Assembly: GCA_015680685.1 (NCBI GenBank)
Contig: MNCI01003795.1
Span: forward strand, 247,693 to 311,692
From: Gnetum montanum
Taxonomy: Eukaryota; Streptophyta; Gnetopsida; Gnetales; Gnetaceae
DNA: 64,000 nucleotides
Direction: 5' to 3'
Shown here: positions 11,485-22,713 of the stretch, one piece after another
Layout: the number at the start of each line of letters is the position of its first letter
Numbering within the stretch: the stretch's first letter is position 1
Program-made: the position numbers and the translations under genes
The notes under the pieces: model-generated
Databases searched by the model: none
Told to the model about the DNA's origin: nothing
What the model saw: only the letters and a program-made list of their open reading frames with translations

Positions 11485-13343
11485 TAAATATTTTTCCTTT
11501 TCTTTAATTTTACAATTTTTTGTTTTTCAATTCTTCATTTTTCAATTTATTGTTTTATCTTTTTGCCTTTGTGTCTTTTTATATTTTTACCTTTTCATGA
11601 GTAATCTCATCTTGGAATAAAACACTCATGTGAATTGTTGGTTGAGGTGTTGTTTTATGCTATCAAGTCTTAGATGACTCATTATGTGGATAGTGAGCCG
11701 ATAATATCCATCCACCCATTCTATTAATAAGGGGTTCTACCTTGGGTACACTGATATTCTTAATCATTACAAATTAAAGTAAATTTATGTTATTGTACCC
11801 AAAACGAAGAAGGATGGACCAAGAGGGAATGGTTAGGGTGTGACATCAAGGGGACTTGTGGATTCTCTTTGGTGACATCTGTAGGAGTTATCATGTAGCT
11901 TGGTTGTACTAAGATCCTTGTAGATCTAATGAAAATGGGAGTAAGAGTAATCAAAAGGTACTCAATTGAGAAAACTCAATGCTGTTCTAGGGGGTCCCAC
12001 TTGAAAGACATGCACCCATGCTTGAAGGTAGGCAGCTTCTCTGGATTAAGGAATACTTCAAAAAAAAAAATACAAGTTCCACAAAGCAAAATCACTCCTC
12101 CCTTGAATGAAATGCCAAGTGATTATATGCCTTGCTGACATGATGCTCTCATGGTTGTCTATTAGTGGGATGACACAATGCGATGTCACTAATTAGAGGA
12201 ATGGACTTGGTCCTAATTTTGGAATGATGGGTTAATGACACATTAGTCATGCCTTACAGTAAGGATTCATTATGCCCTGGGTCAATCACCTCATGTCCCA
12301 ATCTTTGTAATCGCTTCTACAATTTGCCTCATCTTGCTATTCATGAATTGGTGACCCGTGTCTTGTGTAGCATTGAATTCATACCTCATGACAGTGGTAT
12401 CTACATGTGTGTGTTTTGTGGAACTGGTGTGGATTACATTTAATCCTTCTAGTACCTACAGACATTTTAAGGTGTGGTTATGCAAGGGCATTATAGGTTG
12501 GAACCTGCTTTGGGGAGGACCCACTTGCATGACTTTTGTAATTTGTACTTGTTGCACACCGCCACATCATTTTATACCCTTTGAGCACTTCATTGCCAAA
12601 TCTATTCTTTCCTTTATCATCATTTTATCAAACATTCATCAAAACCATTATGTGTCCTTTGATGTATCACTTAAACAAACCAGGTCTTACATTAAACTTT
12701 TAGGGCATCTTCCTTGAAAAAATTTCTAACTCTAAAATCATACTAAGCAAGGAATTCAACATTTATTAAAGGTAATGAGTAAGGTATGAAATCATTGAAC
12801 TTCTTTCAATAACCTTACTAACAATTTATCTTTGTGTGATTATAGATGGTCCCTAAAAGAGGAAAAAAAGGAGGAGATTATCAAGGTGCAATTGAATGAC
12901 CAAGGGGAGGAAAAGGCCAAGGAACTCATGTAGAACATGAAAAGTAGGATGCACAATCATTCAACATCCATCATGGAACTTCTGTTACTGCATAATCTAT
13001 CCAAGTAAAAGGAAGAGAGGTCAAGGCTTGAGCCTGTGAAGAGGAATGACAACTATTTGTGGCATGNAAATGTTAGGCACTTCTTTAATGGTATCAATCT
13101 CAGAAGCCTGGCATGTCAAACAAAGGAAAGAGACCCATGGAGGAGCCACCACTACCGAGAACCCCATGAGTTCCATAACTTTTGTCTTTTGTGTCTATGT
13201 TCAAATTTTATTTATTTCTCCACTACAACATGAATAAATTCCTAGTTAGTCAATAATCCCATACCTATTCATTGTGTAATCGATTGAACTTGTTCCTCAC
13301 TTTCTTTGACTCAAGGACGAGTTGTTATTTAGTCGTGGGGATA
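11485..13343 (+). other. 3' non-coding internal region and polypurine tract of element A
   Basis: No coding motif is visible in this 1.86-kb stretch. It contains two blocks conserved in elements B, C and D: GTGTGACATCAAGGGGACTT near 11839 and CTTTGGGGAGGACCCACTTG near 12508. It ends with AGTCGTGGGGATA (13331-13343), a plausible polypurine tract for plus-strand priming next to the 3' LTR. Confidence 0.7.
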
Positions 13344-14218
13344 TGATGAGTCATGGTCTATCAGGTCTTGATATCAGACCCCTATTATTGGACCCTTGAT
13401 ATCAGGTACAAGATACCAGGTTTGATAGGTCTTGATATCAGACCCTCGATATCGGACCCTTGTTATCAGGTACATGATATCATGGTTCCTGTGTGGGCCT
13501 ATAAATACACATGTAGGCACACAGGAAGAGTTAGTTTGGAAATAGTTAGTTTTTCAGTCAGTAGATAGAAGTTGGTTCATTTTTTAGTTCCTCTCAACCC
13601 TTTCTCCCAGTGCATGCCCATAGTGTGATGATTGTAATTGTACGACATCATTTATTCGAGTGTGATGTACTTGGACATGCACATGACCAAAAATAAAGAT
13701 TGAGATTAATTCATCATTGTAGCAATCACTTAGTTTAATTACTTAATTGTTATTGTCATTAAACATGAAATGAGTACGCCTTAATCACGAGCATCTATGT
13801 GTGACTGCTTGGTATCCCAATAGCATACTTGGGCATCCTAGTGGTAGTCATGCATGAGGCCTAATATGTGTATGGATGATTAAGGAATGGATGCTTATTA
13901 CACTTAGGCTAGCTTAGACTCTCTCTCTCTCTATCTCCTCTTAGTATAGCTCTCTCTCTTCCTTTTCCTCCTAGCTTAGCTAAGATTATTTTCCATTGCC
14001 TCCAGGAGTAGCATTAGTTTAGGAACACATCATACACCTCACTTTCACTAAACCATACGTGACAAAGTAAATACTAGTCTAGGTGGAAAGGTAGCGAATT
14101 GCAATCAATGAGTAACTATGTAGATACCATAACTAGCCAGCTTGCAGAGTTTGACTAGATCATGCGTGAAATGCTCATATTCGTATGGTTGAGTGAAGGG
14201 GTACCTCACCACTCATAA
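13344..14218 (+). repeat. 3' LTR of element A
   Basis: Closely similar to 8071-8977 over its whole length, with small indels including a shorter stretch near 13818. It follows a purine-rich tract and ends at the GATGT duplication. Its TATA box (TATAAATACAC, about 13500) is better preserved than in the 5' copy. Confidence 0.9.
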
Positions 14219-14223
14219 GATGT
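14219..14223. repeat. Right target-site duplication of element A (GATGT)
   Basis: Exact partner of the GATGT at 8066-8070. It makes the 3' LTR end at CTCATAA, one base different from the CTCATCA end of the 5' LTR. Confidence 0.85.
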
Positions 14224-15393
14224 TATAACTCATTTTGATCATTGTTAAATATTTTTTGAAATTCAAGAAAAATTATTGGAGGGCTCATGGGTGATTATCT
14301 CCTTCAAAATATATTACAACATAATCAATGTATAAATCATAGAAAAGAAACATATGTTATCATCATAAATTTGAAATAAAATTACTTCACCATCCAACAA
14401 AAGATACTATAAATAGATTTATTACAAAGAAGGAGACATTCAAATAAGAATAATCAATTAATAAAGTTGTCTATATTTGCATTCATAAGATTCTTAAAAA
14501 CATTTTTGATGATTTTGGCTATTATTTTATCTGAGAATCCTTCACTATGGACTCTTTTCGAACCACAAGAACATTTGAAGATAGTAATGGAACATCCTAA
14601 GTTAGTTTTTTAGACTCAAGTTCAGCAAACTTCTTCTAAACCTCTACTATAACTTCACTAAAGACAACCAAAAGTGACAGTGCTATTACAGTGGACCTAG
14701 CTTACAACTTCTAACCTTTTTTTGATGCAAATTTTAGCAACTTTGTGTAATGTTTTATGAAGCTATTAGTATTAGCTTGTTCATGAAAATTGCTTAGCTT
14801 ATTCTTTAGCTTCATGGTCTTGCTGTTGATGGTCTCTGATAGTTCATTCTTTTGCACATTAATATCCTTCATACAATTTTGAAGATAGTCAATTTCCTTG
14901 TAGAGTTTAGAGGTTTTATTATGTATTATAAACTTGTCATCCTCTAACTCCATGTTTTGCATCATCAATTTCTCTAGTCTTCTTGCAAGTTCTACATTAG
15001 TATTGGAATCAACTATGTCCCTTATTTGTTTGAATGGAGCCAACTCTTATGATTATTTTTGTGCTAGCATTAATGCATTCTTAACCTCATCCATGTACTT
15101 AAAAAATGCTTTGGCATACTTATCTTTTTATTTATAGACAAACCTTAGGTCTTTATTCAACATCTCATTTTGTACTAAAGCTACATCAAATACTACTTTA
15201 TTGTTCCTTAGCATTGAATTAAATCATACAACATATCATTACTCATAATGATGACATTTATCATCAAGAGCAAGTTTAGAATCTTATTCACCATGCCTTT
15301 GATTACAATTGGAAAGTCATTTGTGTTTAAAGTTTTAAAATCTTTCTAGGTAGCCTTGTCATATAATGTCTCCTTCATGGGTTTGTTCTCTAC
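14224..15393 (-). pseudogene. Unidentified coiled-coil ORF remnant between elements A and B
   Basis: On the minus strand 15043-14711 is open for 110 residues. It is rich in Leu, Lys, Glu and Asn with heptad-like spacing (ELARRLEKLMMQNMELEDDK, then IDYLQNCMKDI, then MKLKNKLSNFHEQ), so a coiled coil is likely. Upstream on the same strand (15393-15044) a related-looking reading continues with a few stops. It resembles in style the coiled-coil C-terminal Gag region of SIRE-like copia elements, but no diagnostic motif is present. The remaining bases (14224-14710) show nothing recognisable. Confidence 0.35.
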
Positions 15394-15398
15394 TAATG
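15394..15398. repeat. Left target-site duplication of element B (TAATG)
   Basis: TAATG immediately precedes the TGATGAG start of the 5' LTR and recurs right after the 3' LTR, 9.9 kb away. Confidence 0.88.
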
Positions 15399-16341
15399 TG
15401 ATGAGAGCAGTTACTCTAGCAGTTTATTCTAATTATTAGAGCAGTTACTCTAGCGGTTTATTCTAATTATTAGAGTGGTTACTCTAGTGGTTTATTCTAA
15501 TTATTAGAGTGGTTACTCTAGCAGTTTATTTTAATTATTAGAGTGGTTACTCTAATTATTAGAGTAGTTTCTCCCAAGCCTATAAATACAGTGCCTAGAT
15601 GCATAATTGGGAGGAAAGTCTTTTAACAGTTAAGTAGCAAAACTCTTGTAGTCTATTTGAAAGTTAAAGTATTTTCCAAGTGCCCACAACAGGAGGTCTA
15701 AGTGTGGAAGGATCTTTAATTGAGCATTGTGTACTTGAGCACACCTTGTGTACAGCAATAAAGACGAGCTCTTTGATTCATCCTTGTAGTACTTGAGATT
15801 TGTTTTCTTATGCATTTTTTTATTTTATTTTCTTATGCATTTATTTTATTTTATGTACTTTACATTTATGTTATTAGTGTAGCAATTCATTTTCATCAAT
15901 TAAGAAAATCATTAAATTACACATAGTACGATCACTTCGAGCATGTGTGTAACACTTGGTAACCCAGTAACAATTAGCGTTTGGTAATCCTAGTAGTGTT
16001 GCACTAGTTCAGGATGTGTATGGCAAGTAAGAATGGATGCTGGTGTTAGGATTAGTTAGAACTTAGTTAATGAGTAGTTAAGATAAATTAGTCACTTAGT
16101 TATCTCTCTTCTCCCTTATTAGCATAGGACATAAAAACATAAAAGATATAAAAATCATATGCCTCAAGCTTACTTAACCATACAATCGTGACATACAAGT
16201 AAGTTTGGGAAAATAATGATCAACCAACCTGTCCTTGTTCCACAAAGGCGCATAAGCACTTAGTCCTTGGAATTCGATTGGATGGTACATGAAACACTTG
16301 TATTCATATGTTTGAGCATAGGGGTAGCTCGCCACTCATCA
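15399..16341 (+). repeat. 5' LTR of element B
   Basis: It starts TGATGAGAGCAG and ends CACTCATCA. U3 is a 34-bp tandem array (15404-15560) unlike the U3 of A, C or D. A TATA box (TATAAATACA, 15581) follows the array by about 20 bases. The downstream half, with its CTTGAGCACACCTTGTGTAC and GAGCATAGGGGTA stretches, is shared with the LTRs of D. Confidence 0.9.
15404..15567 (+). repeat. 34-bp tandem array in U3 of element B
   Basis: Four full units start at 15404, 15438, 15472 and 15506, and a shortened fifth starts at 15540. Each unit holds two inverted repeats: AGAGT..TT.ACTCT and TCTAAT-T-ATTAGA. The array sits directly upstream of the TATA box, where LTR enhancers usually lie. Confidence 0.92.
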
Positions 16342-16342
16342 T

Positions 16343-16360
16343 TGGCATCGTTGCCGAGGA
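16343..16360 (+). promoter_or_regulatory. Primer binding site of element B
   Basis: TGGCATCGTTGCCGAGGA lies one base after the 5' LTR. It resembles the tRNA-Asp-complementary PBS of Tat/Athila-type elements. Confidence 0.75.
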
Positions 16361-16426
16361 CTTAGTTGTTTGTGTGCTAATTAGAACTTAGGAAATCATT
16401 CACATCATTGGAACGAACCCTTAGGG

Positions 16427-18950
16427 TTGATTGAGAAAATAATAAACAAGAGTACATTACACACTAAACGGACAAGTATGTCTCATTCTTCATATGAAAG
16501 CACCTCACCACCTAGGTCTGAAATAGGAAATAGCTGGCAGCGTAATATACATGATGTTGATATGCTAGTCCCTCAACAAGTTCAAGTGGTATATATTCAT
16601 CCCAATGAGCATATACTAGACTTCACCTTTATCCTCCATCAAGATGAACAACTGTATTGGTGAGAGTTAGAAGGTAACATAGTGTTATGTCTTGATTGTT
16701 CAGTCTTGAGCATGCTTCTTCGTGCTCTCACATGAATTGGCATGTTGCACTTACATGCAAAATATGTTGTGCAAGACCATGACTTGAGAGAATACCATCC
16801 CATAGAGGCACAACGTCAAAGGAACTTGCAACAGGAGAGACATCATAAGTCTTTGAAGGGTAAGTGGTCACACGATGTCCCACATGTCTTAAGCAAAAAT
16901 GAGGGTGGTGAACCTACCTCAGGTAGTTGGCCACACAATGATGTTCCTCCCCTTGACTTTGGCTAAGGGGTTATGTATCAAGACTTTCATTCCACTATTC
17001 ACAACCCAAGTTTTGATACCCATGGGCACAAACTGTTTGAAAAAGGAACACAAACTCATGATGAAGGTGGACATTCTGATCGCAATCACGATCAGGGTTG
17101 AGACCACAGAAGAGAAGGTAGTAGACACCATCATGGTGACGGTTCTCCTTCTTCTTCACCTTCATCATCTCCTTCACCCTCTCTTCAATATCTGGATTTG
17201 GTCATAAAGAAAAAGACCATGGGGATAAAGGTAGGCAAAGTGGAAGTCATAGACGAAACATCTAGGAAAGGGGATGAGGGAACTCTAGAGAGTCATGACA
17301 TAGAAGAAGGGAGAGTAGGGAACACGTAGGCATCATAGATGCCATGGATGAGATGACTGTGATGAATCCCTACTCACTACTTGAAGTATGTTAGACATAA
17401 CTAAGATTGTTAGAATTTCAACAAGGCACCAAAAAGATAGTAGGATCAAGAGATTAGATATGAACAATATCCCATGATTTGAAGGAGGATACAACACTAA
17501 TCCTCAGAATCATTTACAAGCATTCCATGATGCATGTGCCTTACAAAACATAGAGAATGAATGGTAAAAACTTAAGCTGTTCTTGTGGATACTAGTTAAA
17601 GAAGCAAAAAGATGGTAATAGTTCTTAGAACCAAAATCCATTTGTAGGTGGAGTAATATGTTAGAACTATTTAATGACAAGTACCAAACATACTCCCAAG
17701 TGTCTAACTTGCAAAAGAAAATCGAAGGCTGGAAACAAGGAGGACATGAACCCTTGGATGTTGCCATGGGTTGATACTATGCACTGTTACATCATTGTCT
17801 TGGCCATGGTTATTCCCAAAGGAATGAAGTCCACCATCTCGTGGATGGGCTTAGGCATGAAACGAGAAGAGCCCTTGGGACTTATGCCCAAGGAAGATTA
17901 TGTAAGCTTAGGTTCCATCAAATTCAAAGACTATTGGAGCAAGTTGCTAAGGAATAAGGTGAGCTATGGAAGAGAGAAAGTGCAAAATAGTATAATCGAG
18001 ATCCTTCCCTTTGGAAGAGTGGAGTAAGATTTTGTAAGGATGAAGAAGCGTCACCACTCAAAGAGATGGCAAATAGGAAAAATTTGCCTATCCAAAAGAT
18101 GACATTAGAAGTTTTGACAAAGGTAGACCAAATGTGGGATTCCCTAAACAATAGATTTCAATCTATTCTTAAAATAGTAGAGGAGTCTAGAGAGCAAGGT
18201 AGTGAGAAAAGAAAAATGAAAGAGGCTAAACATGCACTTAGCAAGGGTAAGGGCAAAGTTTCCATCATTGAAGAGGTCGTGGATTCAGAAATAGATAATG
18301 ATACTGGATGCAAGATATGTCAATATGACCATCCAAAGGGATGTTGCCCTGTAATCTCACATCTGCAAGAGTTTGGGGTGTATGCACTCAACCCACAATT
18401 AAACAAAAGGCAAACACCCCAAAGGTTACCTTATCCTCAAGGTAACCCAAGGCAGTTCCACCAACCCTTAACATATTATCCTAGTGGAACTCCACCACAA
18501 TCGATTAAGCAATATCAATAGTGGCAGCACCCAAAATCATGGGGAATGCCACCACCAAGGCAATAGTATCCTTACCGGCAACTTGACCAGTATGGATATT
18601 ATGTGCAACAGCCAATCTCCCCACATGACTTTACTAGTCATGTCACTCAACCTCACTACCAAGCCCATGGGTTTTATAGGACTCACTCTTTTAGAGGTGA
18701 TACTTTGCAAGCATATCATCCTTCTCATCCAGCCACATCTCTTCCACCAATAGCTCCACTACCACCTTCTCCCATGATGCAAGGTGAAATCCCTACCCAG
18801 TAGCAGCAACATAACGTCACAAGGGCTATTAACTCTCAACCTATTGTTGGTTCCAACAACCACATGAAGAAAAGACCTTTCTTTAGAACCAACAAACTAA
18901 CCAAGCCCTTGTAATCACAAGCAGTTGATTCCTTAGATGCCTCAGTATTA
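16427..18950 (+). pseudogene. Gag of element B, broken
   Basis: The N-terminal part (16427-17390) is a Ser/His-rich segment in one frame with stops at about 16661 and 16964. The capsid-like core (17470-18020) then appears in a second frame: NPQNHLQAFHDACA, then ELFNDKYQTYSQV, then EPLDVAMG. It is followed by a basic Lys/Glu-rich stretch and the knuckle CKICQYDHPKGCC (about 18310-18350). A Pro/Gln/Tyr-rich tail (18400-18830) leads into protease in the same frame. It is homologous to the gag of A, C and D. It would form the particle core; stops and the frameshift make it inactive. Confidence 0.82.
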
Positions 18951-19575
18951 ATCAAAACTTTAGAGCCTCCTTCAACTCAACCACCACACTCAACACATAC
19001 GATCATGCTAACACATGCCGTCACCGATTAGATCAAAGATGGCCATATTTCTAGAAAAGTATTTGATCTTAGAAGTCCTATCGTATACTTACAAATTGCT
19101 AGAAATGTGCCATGCAAGTCTCTTTTAGATTCAGGTTTTGGTGTCAACTTGATTTCTCAAGAAATGTATAGGGCTTGGAACTTGCCTCCATAGAAAAAGA
19201 GCAACATTCGTCTAGAGTTGGCCAACTAGTCCATCACTGTTCCATTGGGACTGGTGGAAGACATTGTTACTTCTATTTTTGGGTGGTCGTACCTAGTTGA
19301 CTTCCTAGTGATTTAGGTGAACAATGGTAAGGGGGACTTTCCAATCATAATGGGAAGAGCATGGCTAAGCACCATTGACACATGCCTAGGAATCCATGAT
19401 CTTTCCCTAGAAATATCAAAGGAAAATACATTTAGAAAGATCAAGAAAAAGAAAGTTCTATGCATTGCATATAGTGACACATGGTGTAATTGCGTGCAGA
19501 GGTCATGGGTTGTGCAAAGTTTAACATTTCCTGCATGCAATCATTGTGCACAAGTGATCAACATACAAAGATGAT
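18951..19575 (+). pseudogene. Aspartic protease of element B, broken
   Basis: A retropepsin-like domain shows the catalytic DSG motif (CKSLLDSGFGVNLIS, about 19110-19160). A later IIMGRAWLSTI stretch (19350-19380) matches the family's ILGRPFLAT flap-side motif. Stops occur near 19190 and 19227 and after the VIN motif. The protease would cut the Gag-Pol precursor. It is in frame with gag and RT, so Gag-Pol was probably one ORF. Confidence 0.78.
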
Positions 19576-19799
19576 AGTATGCAGTAGCCACATGATAGGA
19601 AGACACCCAGTGATTGATAGCTGATCAAGAAACCAGTTCACTCATATGCATGGAACCAACTGAGGGTTTGACTTGCACTTACGTTGATAGCATAGATGCA
19701 TTAGAGAAAGTCCACCACCAACTTCCAAGTCTTAACCTTGAAAATATCAACTGGGGGAAGTTGGAAATCCCTAAGAAATTTAAGTAGAAGCCCCTCGAG

Positions 19800-20860
19800 C
19801 TAAAACCATTGCCCACCAGTATGGAATACACATTCCTTAAAAATGAAAAATTGGTAATTATCAACACGAAGCTTGCTCCACAACAAAAAGAGAGACTACT
19901 GGAAGTGGTAAATAGATGGTCAAAAACCTTTGCTTGGTCATATCCCAAATTAACTAGAATAGATCCTAGGATATGCCAACATAGGATTTACATTGATCCC
20001 TCCATAAAGCCTTGAAGATAACCGTAGAGGTGTTTGAACCCAAATCTGAAGTAAGTAGTTAAGGAAGAAATCAGACAGCTTCTCAAGGCTGGGTTCATAT
20101 ATCCCATTGCTGATAGTGAATGGGTTAGCCCCTTAGTTATTGTGCTTAAAAAGGGAGGCAAATGGAGGGTGTGCATAGATTTTAGGCTATTGAATATGGC
20201 AACATTCAAAGATCACTTTCCATTGCCATTTTTTGACCAAGTCTTAGACACCATCATAGGGCAGCACTATTACAGTTTTCTGGATGGATATAGCGGGTAT
20301 AACCAAATAAAAATTTCCCCAAAGGAATAAGCCAAGACTACATTCCCCAGTCCTTGGGGAATGTTTGCAAATAAACAGATGCCATTTGGCTTGTGCAATG
20401 CCCCTACAACATTTCAATGACTAGTTCTAAGCATATTCCAATAGCAGATAGGAAATGGTGTGGAGGTCTTTATGGATGACTTCCCCACTTATGGAGCAAA
20501 CTTTTATCAAGCCTTGGATTGGTTGGAGCAAGTGTTACAAAGATGTGTAGAAACCAATTTTAGGCTCAACTGGTAGAAAAGCCATTTGATGGTCCAAGAA
20601 GATGTAGTATTAGGGCACAAAATCTCACACATAGGGATAGAGGTAGACCTTGAGAAAATCAAAATCATCTAAGGAATTACCCATCAACTAGAAACTATCA
20701 AAGATATTTGGTCATTGCTTGAACATACTAGCTACTATAGGAGATTTATTGAGAACTTTTCAAAGGTTGCCAAACCATTGGTAGAATTAATGAAAAAGGA
20801 CGTACCTTTCTAGTGGACCAGGGAATGCAAATTAGCTTTCCAAACTCTAAAAAAAAAGCT
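19800..20860 (+). pseudogene. Reverse transcriptase of element B, broken
   Basis: Motifs run in order: KGGKWRVCIDFRLLN (20148-20195), FKDHFPLPFFDQVLDT, YSFLDGYSGYNQIKIS, FGLCNAPTTFQ (20388-20420), the catalytic box FMDDF (about 20470) in place of YMDDF, then VLGHKIS and YYRRFIENFSKVAKPL. Stops are seen near 20328, 20420, 20445 and 20575. The motifs themselves are well kept, so the stops look recent relative to the domain's divergence. No frameshift is needed between 19800 and 21100. Confidence 0.88.
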
Positions 20861-21447
20861 AGTAGAAACACCCATTCTACAAGCTCCTGATTGGTCCAAA
20901 CCATTCCATATCATGACTGACACATCCAACTATGCTTTAGGAGCCGTACTTACACAGTTAGATGACCAGAAGCATCCTTATTACATCCATTATGCAAGTA
21001 GAAGTATCGCTGGTGCACAACTTAACTATACTACCACAGAGAAAGAATTAATGGTTGTAGTGTTTGCACTAGAAAAGTTTAGACACTATGTATTGGGATA
21101 TAAAGTATATATATATATATATAGATCATAGTGCAATCCAATTCCTCATGAATAAGCCAGTGGCAAGCCCTCGTATCATACGATGGCTTGTAATCTTACA
21201 AGAGTTTGATTTAACGATGATCAATCGCAAGGGCACTGAGAATGTAGTTGTTGATCATTTATCTCAGTTGCAATGGGACAACGAAGAGTATGAGTATCCA
21301 ATTTTTGATCATTTCCCTGATGAATTCCTCTTTGCTGGTGTAGTGAATAATCAATCACCCATGGAGACAAACTGGTATAGTAGCATTCTTACCTATCTCC
21401 TCACCCAACAAACACCACAAGAGTTAAACCTTAAGAAGAAACACTAG
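20861..21447 (+). pseudogene. RNase H of element B, split by a TA repeat
   Basis: The first motif, MTDTSNYALGAVL (20913-20950), is followed by YASRSIAGAQLNY, TEKELMVVVFALEKFRHYVLGYKV, and, in another frame after a (TA)n run, TDH-like DHSAIQFLMNK, then IRWLVILQEFDL and VVVDHLSQL (21240-21270). The frame change coincides with the TA run at 21106-21123. The tail (NQSPMETNWYSSILTYLL) is the linker typical of Tat/Athila pol. Confidence 0.85.
21106..21123 (+). repeat. (TA)9 microsatellite in RNase H of element B
   Basis: A perfect TA run sits where relatives encode a short hydrophobic strand. It marks the switch between the two reading frames of RNase H. Confidence 0.9.
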
Positions 21448-22713
21448 TTTCTTCACCAAGCCAAGTACTTTATGGAGATCAATAGGCAACTTTGCAAAGT
21501 GTGTCTTGATGGCTTGGTTCAATGGTGTGTTCCCAATATAGATCAACTGTGAGTTCTCCAAGACACTCATGAGGGTCCTTATGGGGGTCATTACACTGGG
21601 AGACGAATGGCCATCAAGATCCTTATTGTAGGATATTATTGGCCTACATTATTTCAGGATGCCCATCATTTCGTCCAATCTTGTGAGTGCTGTCAATGTG
21701 ATGGGGGAATGATTGCTAGAATGGAGGGTCTGCAATAATGGATTCAATCATTGGAACCCTTTGACATTTGGGGAATTGATTTTATGGGACCAATTACACC
21801 AATATCTAATGGACAAGATTATATTATTGTTGCTGTTGATTACCTAACTAAATGGGTAGAAGTAGTTGCTGTCAAAGATTGTACATCATCTACAGCTGCA
21901 TGATTTGTTCAACTACAAATCATAAATAGGTTTAGTGTGACTCATGCACTTATTTCAGACAATGGTACCCACTTCATAGGTGCAAATTTTCAAAAATTAA
22001 TGCAATGCTTAGGGGTTGAACACAAACTAACAACACCATACCACCTCCAAGAGAACGGTCAAGCCGAAGTCACCAACAAGGAGATTACGAAGATATTGAC
22101 AAGAACTATTAGCAAGTTTAGGCGAGACTGGAGTACTAAACTAAACGATGCTCTTTGGGCATACTGCTCTACATGGAAACTCCCTACAGGTTACTCTCCC
22201 TATGAGTTAGTGTATGGTAAATTACCAATTCAAACTAAGCTCCATACACTATCCACGACATGTGACCTCAACCTTGATCTTGATCTAGCATAGAAACAAT
22301 GGTTGGTAATCCTTAACTTGGTAGATGAAAACTGACTAGCTGCCTGAGCATCTAATGAATTGCATAAGGCATTCAATAAACAACATCATGACCTAAGAAG
22401 TAGGAAAGTTAAATATCAACCAGGAGATAAGGTTCTCTACTGGAATCCCACACATGTGCCACAACGTACTAAATTTCAAACACTGTGGGAAGGACCTTAT
22501 ATTATTTATGCAACTTTTCCTTTAGGAGCCATGACAATATACAAACCTAAGAGCTTGAACAAGAAATTGTTGGTCAACGTACAACAAACTAAACCTTTCC
22601 ATGAGCTTAGGATAGCCAATACACATGCCACCTCTATTAATGGACAACCTTGCTCACTATTTCAAATCTCCTCCTTCCAACTCAGTCATGGGGGAGATGG
22701 CCACCTATGTTAA
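21448..22713 (+). pseudogene. Integrase of element B, lightly broken
   Basis: The HHCC zinc module is complete (HEGPYGGHYTG, then CECCQC at about 21690). The catalytic core has all three acidic residues: the Asp of WGIDFMGP (about 21770), the Asp of ISDNGTHF (about 21955) and the Glu of ENGQAEVTNKEI (about 22055). The C-terminal domain shows the GPY motif (LWEGPYIIYA, about 22480). Stops lie near 21445, 21550, 21735, 21901, 22292 and 22334. It would insert the cDNA. This is the best preserved integrase in the window. Confidence 0.88.

Larger units (their letters stand above)
8071..14218 (+). mobile_element. Element A: complete non-autonomous (gag-only) Ty3/gypsy element
   Basis: Two LTRs of about 0.9 kb (8071-8977 and 13344-14218) enclose a PBS, a gag ORF, a long non-coding 3' region and a polypurine tract. 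The element is flanked by a perfect 5-bp duplication GATGT (8066-8070 and 14219-14223), so both ends are intact. No protease, RT, RNase H or integrase motif can be found between gag and the 3' LTR. Gag and LTR ends resemble elements B and D, so it was probably mobilised in trans by such relatives. One single N lies at 13067. Confidence 0.9.

Noticed and set aside
15404-15567. Regular repeats considered as a CRISPR-like array
   Set aside because: Units are directly tandem without unique spacers and lie in an LTR of a plant retrotransposon.
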